From assembly GCA_025360125.1 (NCBI GenBank), contig JANYCU010000045.1, positions 186,001 through 250,000 of the forward strand: 64,000 nt of DNA, given 5' to 3'. Shown here piece by piece: positions 35,517-43,076 of this stretch; the stretch's first letter is position 1; every line of letters starts with the position of its first letter. A program made the translations under genes and the position numbers. The stretch is from Armatimonadota bacterium. Its GTDB lineage: Bacteria; Armatimonadota; Fimbriimonadia; Fimbriimonadales; Fimbriimonadaceae. Under the pieces are notes generated by a model. That model was not told the origin of the DNA, searched no databases, and worked only from the letters and a program-made list of their open reading frames with translations.

Positions 35517-37156
35517 TGACCACCAAGAAGTTTTGGGGTTGGTTCTTGCTGGCCTGGGCAATCACTGCGATACCCCTTTTGCTGTTGCACGGCGTTCCCG
35601 GGGTCGATACGCCAAACCACGTTGCCCGCCTCCACGTGCTAGCTTCCCTTCAAGAAAACCAAGCCCTCGCCAGCTTCTATCGCACCCACTGGGCGATCCT
35701 TCCGAACCTCGCCGTAGACCTCTTCATCACCCCAATCGTTTACTTTTGCAACATCAACGCACTTTGGTTGATGAAGATATTTCTCGTTAATTCGATTGGC
35801 GTTACTGGCGCTGGCTACGCCGTAACAAACCGAGCGATTTCCGGCAAATGGTCGGCCTGGGGTTTTTTCGGGTTTCTCTTTTCGTACAGCTACGTGCTGG
35901 GTTTTGGATTCATTAACTACCTCTTCGGAATCGGTTTGGCCCTGCTCTTTGTTGGCGTTCAGTTAATGCTCAAACAAAAGCCGTACCTTCGGATGGCAGT
36001 CATCACTATCGGACTCCCAATTCTGCTTCTCAACCACATGTTGGCTCTGGTACTCGGCGGAATGACGATGGTCATCATTGCCATTTGGCAACGGGATAAG
36101 TCGTTTGGACTTCTGGGCGGAACCGCTTTGGGAGGCATTTGTTGCTTGATCTACATGAAGCTCTCGGCCACCGTTGGGCTCGGCGCCACCAAGATCGTAT
36201 ATGATCCGATCGCCCATCACCTGCGCAATGTCTTCTTTCCCCTTTACTTCTCCGACCTCTTCCGCGACCTCACGTTTTGCCTAGTGATCGTTGGAATTGT
36301 AGTCTGGCTCGTACCTCGACACCGTCGAGATGGAGAACATAGAAGTAACCCAGGGCCAAATCTTCCCGAGAAGGGAGAGTCGGTGAGACGTCGCGAAGCG
36401 ACCAGGGAACCGGAGGGGGGTGATCGAACCCGAACCATGCAATCTTCATCATCGCCCGATGAGTCCCAACTCCCAACTCCAGTCTCCCAACCACCAACCC
36501 GCAACTTTCCCCTCCCCGTCTTCCTGTTCATCTTCTTCACACTCATCGCCCTGGCCCTGCCCCATATGGCGATGACGAGCGCATTCATTTCCGGGCGAAT
36601 CTCAATCTGGACCATCCTAATTGCCGGAGCAACCGCCGAGCGAATTTCTATTTCGCCAGGACTCATTTTTGGTCTACTATTCGCTCGCTCGGTCGACATC
36701 ACTCAACGATTTCTTACCTGGAACCTGACCTTTGACCAAGTTCGCCAAGACCTAAGGGTCATCGAAGAAGGAAGCTTGGTTTACCAAATGACCTCCCTAA
36801 AATCAAAACCCCTTGAACCAGTCGGATGGAACCCTTCGATCATTCACGCCGATTGCCTTTTGCTGCTCGAAAAGAATTGCTACATCAACAACCTCTTCTC
36901 CCTGCCGTACCAACAGCCGCTCCAAAACTCACCCGAAATCGGCCCCGACATGCGCGACTTATACAACGACGGAACCGATAAAGACATCGAACTCAGTCGG
37001 CAATGGATCCTTTGGCAGCAAGGCTATATGTCACCGAGACTCCAGAAACGCTCAGCATACGCATTCTTCATCAAGGCAGAAAACGAAAAGCCCGTCTCCT
37101 TCTTGGGAGATGTCTTGATAGTTCGTCCACGATATGTCATCTATCAGCTTCGCTAG
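35516..37156 (+). CDS. Polytopic membrane protein with an in-frame repeat insertion
   Basis: 546 residues. Residues 1-270 have about eight hydrophobic segments, including TPNHVARLHV at the first loop, similar to glycosyltransferase-like membrane proteins. A charged stretch (about 270-325) then interrupts the membrane part and reads through a palindromic repeat and a Pro/Gln-rich spacer. Helices resume at LPVFLFIFFTLIALALP, and a C-terminal soluble domain of about 140 residues follows. The family was not recognised. Confidence 0.65.
   Translation: MTTKKFWGWFLLAWAITAIPLLLLHGVPGVDTPNHVARLHVLASLQENQALASFYRTHWAILPNLAVDLFITPIVYFCNINALWLMKIFLVNSIGVTGAGYAVTNRAISGKWSAWGFFGFLFSYSYVLGFGFINYLFGIGLALLFVGVQLMLKQKPYLRMAVITIGLPILLLNHMLALVLGGMTMVIIAIWQRDKSFGLLGGTALGGICCLIYMKLSATVGLGATKIVYDPIAHHLRNVFFPLYFSDLFRDLTFCLVIVGIVVWLVPRHRRDGEHRSNPGPNLPEKGESVRRREATREPEGGDRTRTMQSSSSPDESQLPTPVSQPPTRNFPLPVFLFIFFTLIALALPHMAMTSAFISGRISIWTILIAGATAERISISPGLIFGLLFARSVDITQRFLTWNLTFDQVRQDLRVIEEGSLVYQMTSLKSKPLEPVGWNPSIIHADCLLLLEKNCYINNLFSLPYQQPLQNSPEIGPDMRDLYNDGTDKDIELSRQWILWQQGYMSPRLQKRSAYAFFIKAENEKPVSFLGDVLIVRPRYVIYQLR
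36343..36422. repeat. Palindromic repeat inserted in frame within a membrane protein gene
   Basis: The sequence AATCTTCCCGAGAAGGGAGAG, broken here as AATCTTCCC and GGGAGAG, through GGAGGGGGGTGATC matches the layout of the dispersed repeats at 18660 and 37195. It codes without a stop for a hydrophilic loop. A low-complexity spacer (CCCAACTCCCAACTCC) follows. Confidence 0.5.
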
Positions 37157-37194
37157 CAAAAACGCCCATCTCCGGTGCAACAAATCTCCCCACA

Positions 37195-37269
37195 ACAGAA
37201 GGGGGAGTGGCGAACGAATCTCACCAAAAAGCAAAAAACGAAAAGGTGATTCGTTTGACGAGGGGGTGA
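37195..37269. repeat. Dispersed palindromic repeat, copy 2
   Basis: AGAAGGGGGAGTGGCGAACGA at the left and GATTCGTTTGACGAGGGGG at the right match the copy at 18660. The rest of 37157-37388 holds a diverged heptamer-like stretch (GCTGATG, GCTGAAA, GCTGACA) near 37332 and no gene. Confidence 0.55.
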
Positions 37270-37388
37270 TTCAAACTCTATCGGCGTATCAGCACCAGAA
37301 TGCCATGCCACAACATCTCTGATTTCCGAAAGCTGATGGCTGAAAGCTGACAGCTCGCATCGTCGGGTATCATTGACTTTCCATTTGT

Positions 37389-37474
37389 GCGCGGGTGGTG
37401 AAATTGGTAGACACGCTACCTTGAGGTGGTAGTGCTCACAAGGTGTGAAGGTTCGAGTCCTTTCCCGCGCACCA
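37389..37474 (+). tRNA. tRNA-Leu (GAG)
   Basis: The acceptor stem GCGCGGG pairs with CCCGCGC, and the 3' ACCA is encoded. The anticodon stem CTACC/GGTAG closes the loop TTGAGGT, whose anticodon is GAG, reading CUC leucine codons. The long variable arm and T-arm with TTCGAGT fit a class II tRNA. Its 3' end is the attachment site used by the downstream elements. Confidence 0.95.
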
Positions 37475-37570
37475 GACCTAAATTAGGTTCAAATTCCATT
37501 CTCTTCAGTCCCTTTTGGACCTCTTCGTGACTGCATGAAAATGCCAGGTCTCTCAATTGGTCTCTCAATT
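37459..37570. repeat. Attachment repeat, left copy (attL)
   Basis: The last 16 bp of the tRNA (CCTTTCCCGCGCACCA) are followed by about 95 bp of similar flank, ending in two GGTCTCTCAATT-type units. The whole matches 40300-40409 with scattered differences. The stretch to 37643 has no gene. Confidence 0.8.
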
Positions 37571-37643
37571 GATTCCGATTACTTACTTTCCGTTCCATCT
37601 GGAAGCGTATCAATCCTGCGCATGTGCCGATGCCGAGATCACT

Positions 37644-38174
37644 TTAGCCACCTAGCCAAGCATCAAACTCCTTCGAAGTTGCTAGTTGTTCACCTTCTGG
37701 CTTTTGTAGGTGTGGCAAAGATAAGATTGGCCCTGTAGCTTTCCGATCATCGCTTTCAAAGTCTCTCTGATGCTCCACAACTTCGTCAACAGAAACAAGA
37801 ATTCCGAAATAGAACCTACCATCCTTTGCGTCCCAGCCGGGGTCAACCACTTCTCCCTGCTGGTTAATACACCAAGCATGAGGGGAGCACTCGAATGATT
37901 CCATCGGTCCAGCTCCAAAATCTGTAATTCCTCGCGACGTTCCAGCGAGGCCATCCGCATACCTCAGATTGCCATTCGATGATATGGCCAATTCACGTGC
38001 GTGCTGATAGCAAAGACCATCCTCCTTTGGAGTTGGCTGTTCTTCAGCAATTTTCTCAAAAGCTCTCACTTTCTGTAGAAAGGCTCCTCCAAAAAATTGG
38101 GGTGTATCTTCGGGGGGAATGCCAATTCCTCTGGTTTGGCCGTCGACGTGAAAAGTGGTAAATGCTAAGTCCAT
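37644..38174 (-). CDS. Papain/transglutaminase-like hypothetical protein
   Basis: The 176-residue product shows a possible Cys-His-Asp triad in the order of the papain/transglutaminase fold: GLCYQHARELA (Cys about 54), then RYADGLAG, then SPHAWCINQQGEVVDPGW (His about 98, Asp about 111). No signal peptide. As element cargo it may be an effector, toxin or peptidase. The functional reading is inference from motif order. Confidence 0.6.
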   Translation of the reverse strand: MDLAFTTFHVDGQTRGIGIPPEDTPQFFGGAFLQKVRAFEKIAEEQPTPKEDGLCYQHARELAISSNGNLRYADGLAGTSRGITDFGAGPMESFECSPHAWCINQQGEVVDPGWDAKDGRFYFGILVSVDEVVEHQRDFESDDRKATGPILSLPHLQKPEGEQLATSKEFDAWLGG

Positions 38175-38259
38175 CCCTATATTTTATTCGACTGGCATTA
38201 CTCACATTCGAGGACATTCTCGTCGAATTCTTTTTGAATGAAAGATAGATCATCAACAT

Positions 38260-38290
38260 AAAAGCTTGCCTTCAGATAAGACAAGCTTTT
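38260..38290. terminator. Bidirectional intrinsic terminator
   Basis: Perfect nine-pair arms AAAAGCTTG and CAAGCTTTT around a 13-base loop, directly beyond the integrase remnant, with T-runs in both directions. Confidence 0.6.
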
Positions 38291-38299
38291 GTGGAATGG

Positions 38300-38581
38300 T
38301 CACACTAGAATGCGATCGAGTGACTCTCGGAGAATGGCTTGGGCTGGCGTCAGCGGCCTTGTGTAGTGAATCTCGGAAACAGCAGATGCCGCATTACCGA
38401 GATGCTCTTTCCAAGTGGTCTTAGAGACCTCTGGCATTAGCTTTTCGACAATGTTGATGTGTGTCAGCCGACAGTCGTGTGGAGACATATCGGTTGGAAG
38501 CCCTGCATCTTTCACGATGGTTTTCCAAATTTCGTACACCTGCTTTTTCATCCGGGGTTCATTGATCGTCGCCTTGGGCCA
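38300..38581 (-). pseudogene. Tyrosine integrase, C-terminal fragment
   Basis: About 93 codons similar to the C-terminus of the intact integrase at 41203: WPKATINEPRMKKQVYEIWK, SPHDCRLTHINIVEKL, KEHLGNA and IHYTRPLTPAQAILRESLDRIL. The His-x-x-Arg and Tyr active-site parts are present, but everything before the WPKAT position is gone and replaced by the end of the cargo operon. Not functional. Confidence 0.85.
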
Positions 38582-39041
38582 TATCCGCCCGCTTGAGTGG
38601 ATTCTTACCGTCGTAATCGGTGCAATTTTCACTGTAGTAGGCATCGTGCCCTCTTTTCGTGAAAATCGAATTGACCGGCGATCCAGCTGAGCACAGGTCC
38701 TCAGCTTTACCGACATCGATTATTTGCGCGCAGCTGTGATGGATCGAATAAAAGTCGTCGTCAGCCTCATAGGCATTATCAAGCGAGGGAACAGGCAAAT
38801 CGTGATCTCGGAAATCCTGAGCATTCAAAACTACTATGCCGACTAAGTCGCCATTTCTTGACCACTTTGCACAGTGATATCGCTTGATGAAATCGTCGAT
38901 GCTCCATCCGTCAGGAACACGGTGAAATGACAATCGTTCATGTCCATCTTGGAAAACCGGAGGAAGAGGAGCACCATTACTGATGTGATTATTTCGCCTG
39001 ATTTGACGGACAAACCATTCTTCAACAGCGCCGTCGGGCAT
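38559..39041 (-). CDS. Hypothetical cargo protein, third of operon
   Basis: 160 residues in the frame as it stands. The last 10-15 run into the integrase remnant, so the original C-terminus is probably lost. The N-terminal part (WFVRQIRRNNHISNGAPLPPVFQ and LSFHRVPDGW) resembles small proteins that accompany TIGR04255-type genes. Function unknown. Confidence 0.5.
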   Translation of the reverse strand: MPDGAVEEWFVRQIRRNNHISNGAPLPPVFQDGHERLSFHRVPDGWSIDDFIKRYHCAKWSRNGDLVGIVVLNAQDFRDHDLPVPSLDNAYEADDDFYSIHHSCAQIIDVGKAEDLCSAGSPVNSIFTKRGHDAYYSENCTDYDGKNPLKRADMAQGDDQ

Positions 39042-39050
39042 AGCTAAAAA

Positions 39051-39413
39051 TTAAACGACGACCGAGGTTCTTGCGCCGTTAGAGAAGAAAATGGTTAGGA
39101 TGATTTGACCCAATCCATTAATTGACGGAACAACTCGAGGCTCGGGAACACTGTTCCAGTATCTTGATGCTTCCAGGTGCGCTCGAGTAATTTCTTCGTG
39201 TGAGGGCAGGATGTCTTCATATTCTCGGCACTCATTAAGCGCCGCGTCAAGTAGCTGCTTGAAATCGCTTTCTAGCTGCCTTCCCAAAAGAGTTGAAGCA
39301 AATTTGTCTTCGTATCGAGTGCCTACGCTTCGGCACGAACCAGAATTAGCAGCAGACATTGCTACTAAGTCCCTTCCATTAAGACTAGATTTATCGCTTA
39401 CTTGAGTTGCCAT
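39051..39413 (-). CDS. Hypothetical cargo protein, second of operon
   Basis: 120 residues. The pattern of a helical centre followed by VPEPRVVPSINGLGQIILTIFF is shared with short proteins found next to TIGR04255 genes. It overlaps the upstream gene by 16 bp and ends 10 bp before the next. Function unknown. Confidence 0.55.
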   Translation of the reverse strand: MATQVSDKSSLNGRDLVAMSAANSGSCRSVGTRYEDKFASTLLGRQLESDFKQLLDAALNECREYEDILPSHEEITRAHLEASRYWNSVPEPRVVPSINGLGQIILTIFFSNGARTSVVV

Positions 39414-40069
39414 GCTTCCTTTGCCTTCTCGCTGATTAACTTCCCGAAGAAGTCAATTAGCGTATTATGCGCTAATTCGAGACCGCTTGATATTTCGGAC
39501 GTATACGAACCGCACGATGTTTCAACAACAACGCCTTGGTCGCCGTGCCTGAAAAGGTTCAACGCAAGATCAACGCTGTTGGTTTCGTCTATTCTTCCCG
39601 ACATCATGAAGTTATGGAATTTTGAATAAGGGAATTGGCCATGGACCCCGAAATCCAGCCATTCACCCACGTCACTGAAATTCGGGTTCATTGACGGCTC
39701 GACAACCGCATATGTCATCGACACGATCTGAACAGGAGCTTTGATGTGCATTGCGACGTCGCGACTGCACTTCGCCATTGCCTCAAACCGCGGATAAGCA
39801 CAACCATGAGATCGCTTCCAAACGATGTCCAATTTCACGCCATCGAAAGTGCAAACAATGCCGTACTCCTTAAATCTGAATTCAATCGCTTCAAATACTT
39901 GAACCTGATTTACCGACCACTCAACCGAGTCTTTTAACCCAACGGCCAGGGCCGCAATTTGCGCGCTGGATAACGTGGCAATCGGAATGAAGGTGATCGC
40001 GAGACGCACTTCGTCCAGTGGCAGTGCTTTGAATTCGTGGGAATTTGACATCAGTTCACTTGAGTTCAA
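39398..40069 (-). CDS. TIGR04255-like protein, first of cargo operon
   Basis: 223 residues. Features include an N-terminal beta-strand pattern (VRLAITFIPIATLS), a middle YPRFEAMAK and a long beta-helical tail, similar in style to the TIGR04255 family found in defence islands and on mobile elements. The family match is tentative. It is the first gene of a compact three-gene operon. Confidence 0.5.
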   Translation of the reverse strand: MNSSELMSNSHEFKALPLDEVRLAITFIPIATLSSAQIAALAVGLKDSVEWSVNQVQVFEAIEFRFKEYGIVCTFDGVKLDIVWKRSHGCAYPRFEAMAKCSRDVAMHIKAPVQIVSMTYAVVEPSMNPNFSDVGEWLDFGVHGQFPYSKFHNFMMSGRIDETNSVDLALNLFRHGDQGVVVETSCGSYTSEISSGLELAHNTLIDFFGKLISEKAKEAWQLK

Positions 40070-40299
40070 AGGTGGTTAAATCGAGTTTCCTAGTTTCAAT
40101 CTCGGTTATTCCATCATTCTACATTAGGTGTTACTCCATGGTGCCATCTTTAACGCCAAATCAAATGAGCACCTTAATATGTCGCGCTTAGAGCATCCCG
40201 TACGACAATCTGTACGACACGCCTATTTCCAATTCGTCTCGCCAACCGGGCTCCAATGTGCCCTGTCTACTGGTTTCCAGCATCGTGCCTGTAGAACTA

Positions 40300-40409
40300 C
40301 CTTTCCCGCGCACCAGGCCTAATTTAGGTTCAAAGCCCACACTTCTCAACTCTCTTTAGATTTCTTCGAGACCGCACGAAAATGCCAGGTCTCTCAATTG
40401 GTCTCTCAG
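40300..40409. repeat. Attachment repeat, right copy
   Basis: It starts with the same 16 bp as the tRNA 3' end and continues AGGCCTAATTTAGGTTCAAA and, further on, AAAATGCCAGGTCTCTC. It marks the boundary between element A and element B. The surrounding gap 40070-40551 contains no convincing gene. Confidence 0.8.
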
Positions 40410-40551
40410 TTCCAATTAAGTTCATCAGGAAAAATAGAATCACCTCTGTTACATTTTTGGGCTCTCTAATGTTAAAGAAATCGAAATCTGTCAAATCCGT
40501 CGAATGGGTTTGGTGCAATCGGCGTCCTTAAGGTTAAGAGGCTAAAAGAAG

Positions 40552-40782
40552 ATGCCAGATAACTACAAAATCGAACGAGACGCCATCTCAGACACCTTGA
40601 GTGACGTACTGAAAGACAGTCCGGCCGGCGAGAAAGCCACCGCTCAATCAGAATCGTCGATCAATAACGATCACTATCATGCCGGACAGAAAAGCGGCGA
40701 CAAGCATAACGACGGTTATGTCGGAACTAAGCAATCCGACGGTTCCGTCACGATTGACAAGATTCACTCTGACGACAAGTAA
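40552..40782 (+). CDS. Small hydrophilic hypothetical protein
   Basis: The 76-residue acidic, His/Gly-rich product has no hydrophobic core (KIERDAISDTLSDVLKD, then DGYVGTKQSDGSVTID). It could be intrinsically disordered. The start follows an AGAAG-type ribosome site. Function unknown. Confidence 0.5.
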   Translation: MPDNYKIERDAISDTLSDVLKDSPAGEKATAQSESSINNDHYHAGQKSGDKHNDGYVGTKQSDGSVTIDKIHSDDK

Positions 40783-40800
40783 ACAGTTCGGGTGATCGTA

Positions 40801-41094
40801 TTATTGATCGGTCGGGTCAACGGGTTCCAGGCCATGTAGCAAACAGAACTTGGCAAGAACCTGTTGGCTCGCATGCATTAGAGGCTGGTCGTGACCAAAA
40901 AGCTTGTCGTACACAACGCGATAGTCCCCAAGGGAGTCCCAGTCGGGCCTGAATACCGACGAGAACACTTCCAGTTCTGCTGCGGTGAAGTCGTCTGAGG
41001 ATGGCTCAAATTCCGGGTGGGACTCTAGCAATGAGTCGACCATCAGAGTTTGTCTGGCAAATTCATCCGGCGTGAGTATAAGGCGACGCTCCAT
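40801..41094 (-). CDS. Hypothetical protein
   Basis: 97 residues, acidic and helical, starting MERRLILTPDEFARQTL. No motif recognised. It lies between the attachment site and the integrase, a common place for small cargo. Confidence 0.5.
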   Translation of the reverse strand: MERRLILTPDEFARQTLMVDSLLESHPEFEPSSDDFTAAELEVFSSVFRPDWDSLGDYRVVYDKLFGHDQPLMHASQQVLAKFCLLHGLEPVDPTDQ

Positions 41095-41164
41095 ATGTTT
41101 AACTTAGCACTTTCAGAAGGCATGTCAAGAAGTGGACCGACTCCAAGAATTCCTGACCAATTAG

Positions 41165-41190
41165 AAAAACCCGCCTGATTGGGCGAGTTT
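41165..41190 (-). terminator. Intrinsic terminator after integrase
   Basis: On the minus strand CTCGCCC, loop AATCA, GGCGGG and five T lie 13 bp past the integrase stop. Confidence 0.6.
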
Positions 41191-41202
41191 GAAAGAAAGT
41201 AT

Positions 41203-42336
41203 TTAACCCAGCACACGATCAAGCGAGTGGCGCAGAATTGCTTGGGCGGGCGAGAGTGGCCTCGTGTAGTTCACTTCGGTCACACCGGTCGCCGCGTGTC
41301 CGATGTGTTCCTTGAAGGTCGACGTACTTACCTCGGGCATAAGTTTCTCGATGATGTTGATGTGCGTTAGACGACAGTCGTGGGGAGACATCTCGCTCGG
41401 CAGTCCAGAATCAACGAGAATCGATTTCCAGATCTCGTACACTTGCTTCTTCATCCTAGGCTCATTGAGAGTCGCCTTGGGCCATAGAAAGGCTTCTGGG
41501 CCCATGCCCTCGACATGCGCGAGGAGGATGGATTTGAGCTTTTCGCTCATTACCACTGCTCGCTTCTTGTCACCCTTGGGAAGTCCCATGAACTGCCTGC
41601 CGCCAAAAGCGACCTTGACCGCTTCGTCGACGTCGATGAGGTTGTCAGAAAATCGAAGCTTCGACACCCTCATTGCCATCATTTCGCCGAGCCTCAGACC
41701 GGCGAGGAGCAAGGTGGCAAGCAAGGCGCGCCTGGAAGGATCGAGTTTGTCACTGTCGATACCGACTCTTGCCTCGTCCGGCGCAAGAGCAACAGCGCAG
41801 CGGGCCCTGGGTTGGGGGACGGCGAGGCGAAACGGATTCGCCGTGGTCATGGGGATTCGTCCGTAAGGAACGATCGCCTGGTTGAATGCCCGCACCAAGT
41901 CGGCCCGTACGGAAATCACCAAGGTCTCCTTGGCTCCGTTCGCTCTCAGTTCACGGTAGAAAGCACGGACCTTCATCGGGTCGATCTTCGAAAGGGGCGT
42001 GTTGCCGAAATGCTTCTTCGTGTACTTCCTGAACCTCCGTTTCCGCTGTTCGATGGTGACGGCGGCCAACGACTCAGGCCAGTCGTGCTCGGCGAGCCAT
42101 CCGAACCATTCCTCCAGGGTCATTTCCCGGTTTTGCCGGGCAGTCTCGATCTTTGTCCCTCGATGTAATAACCGAAGAAAGTCCTTGCCTTCGGTCTTGG
42201 TTGAAAAGATGCGGGACAGCCGTTGCCTGTGCCCGGTCGGGGTCTCGACGGCGTACTGTACGCGCCACTTCCCTCTGTGTTTACCTGTCAAGACTTCGCG
42301 GCATGATCCGTCCTTACTGTCTGCTCTTGTTGCCAT
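41203..42336 (-). CDS. int: Tyrosine site-specific integrase
   Basis: Catalyses integration into the tRNA-Leu 3' end and, with an excisionase, excision. The 377 residues have an N-terminal arm-binding domain, a core-binding SAM-like domain (ESLAAVTIEQRKRRFRKY) and a catalytic domain. Arg in LAGLRLGEM, His-x-x-Arg in SPHDCRLTH, the EHIGH box and the nucleophilic Tyr in VNYTRP are all present. A truncated homologue lies at 38300. It faces the attachment site, as usual. Confidence 0.93.
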   Translation of the reverse strand: MATRADSKDGSCREVLTGKHRGKWRVQYAVETPTGHRQRLSRIFSTKTEGKDFLRLLHRGTKIETARQNREMTLEEWFGWLAEHDWPESLAAVTIEQRKRRFRKYTKKHFGNTPLSKIDPMKVRAFYRELRANGAKETLVISVRADLVRAFNQAIVPYGRIPMTTANPFRLAVPQPRARCAVALAPDEARVGIDSDKLDPSRRALLATLLLAGLRLGEMMAMRVSKLRFSDNLIDVDEAVKVAFGGRQFMGLPKGDKKRAVVMSEKLKSILLAHVEGMGPEAFLWPKATLNEPRMKKQVYEIWKSILVDSGLPSEMSPHDCRLTHINIIEKLMPEVSTSTFKEHIGHAATGVTEVNYTRPLSPAQAILRHSLDRVLG

Positions 42337-42402
42337 GACTCCATGCTAGGGAAATTGTGAGATGCTTCAAAAGCTCGCTCGTACACGCAAATATGGAGCG
42401 CT

Positions 42403-42645
42403 TCACCGGATGACGTCCAGTCCGCCTGCTTGGTGCAGGCGCGCCACGAAGTTGTCGAGTTGAGAATGGGTGATGCGCCGACTCCTCCCGATCTTAACCG
42501 TCTGGATGTCGCCTTGGTCGATGAGCCGGTAGATCTGGCTTCGGGAGATCGAAAGGAGGGCTTCGCATTCTTCGAGCGAGTACACGAGCTTGCCGTGGGG
42601 CCAACAGTCATTCCGTGGGTTGCTCTGCTTCGCACCGGTTTCCAT
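42403..42645 (-). CDS. Excisionase-like HTH protein
   Basis: An 80-residue MerR/AlpA-type winged helix with the typical signature: YSLEECEALLSISRSQIYRLIDQGDIQTVKIG, here given in overlapping parts YSLEECEALLSISRSQIY and RLIDQGDIQTVKIG, then RSRRITHSQLDNFV. It is the gene just upstream of the integrase and probably directs excision. Confidence 0.8.
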   Translation of the reverse strand: METGAKQSNPRNDCWPHGKLVYSLEECEALLSISRSQIYRLIDQGDIQTVKIGRSRRITHSQLDNFVARLHQAGGLDVIR

Positions 42646-42778
42646 GGCTTAAGAGTGGACCGCGGCGGGGCACAGACTTCCGAAGCCGCCGGATTGTTTA
42701 GTCGGGCCTAAACCCTTACCCTTTTGCGTGGAAATGAGGCCGTTTGCCCGGGACGCCGTTTTGTCCGACAGTCGCGGT

Positions 42779-43045
42779 ATGAGCTACTGCTACCTGTGCG
42801 GAAAACCCATTCCCGGCACTCACCGGCACGTGCGCCGCAAGGTAAAGACGGGCGAACACGAGACCAAGGCGTACCTTCGCGGGCGGGCGAAGTCGGTCAA
42901 GACCTATTTCGGCCTCCGTCTGGTCTGCCGGGCGTGCGCCAACCGGCTGGACAGGGGAAACCTCAGACGTGAGCTGGTGTACCATCTCGGACCCCTCGCC
43001 CTGCTGCTTGCCCTTTTCCTGTTTTCCTTGTCCCTCAGGCAATGA
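42779..43045 (+). CDS. Zinc-ribbon membrane protein
   Basis: 88 residues from the ATG at 42779. CYLCGK and CRACANR form a two-CxxC zinc site, and the C-terminus is a single transmembrane helix (LGPLALLLALFLFSLSL). Orientation is opposite to its neighbours. Function unknown. Confidence 0.55.
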   Translation: MSYCYLCGKPIPGTHRHVRRKVKTGEHETKAYLRGRAKSVKTYFGLRLVCRACANRLDRGNLRRELVYHLGPLALLLALFLFSLSLRQ

Positions 43046-43070
43046 AAAAACCCCCGCCTTTCGGTGAGGG
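43045..43070 (-). terminator. Intrinsic terminator
   Basis: On the minus strand CCCTCACC, loop GAAA, GGCGGGGG and six T follow the ArdC-type gene. Confidence 0.65.
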
Positions 43071-43076
43071 TCGGAA

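Larger units (their letters stand above)
37475..40316. mobile_element. Decayed integrated element A
   Basis: A 2.8-kb region between two copies of the tRNA 3' end. It keeps only the C-terminal part of an integrase homologous to the one at 41203, plus cargo genes. No other mobility gene remains. It appears to be the remnant of an earlier insertion, behind which element B integrated. Confidence 0.65.

Noticed and set aside
40128-40322. Small plus-strand frame across the attachment repeat
   Set aside because: It spans the att repeat and shows no protein-like composition.
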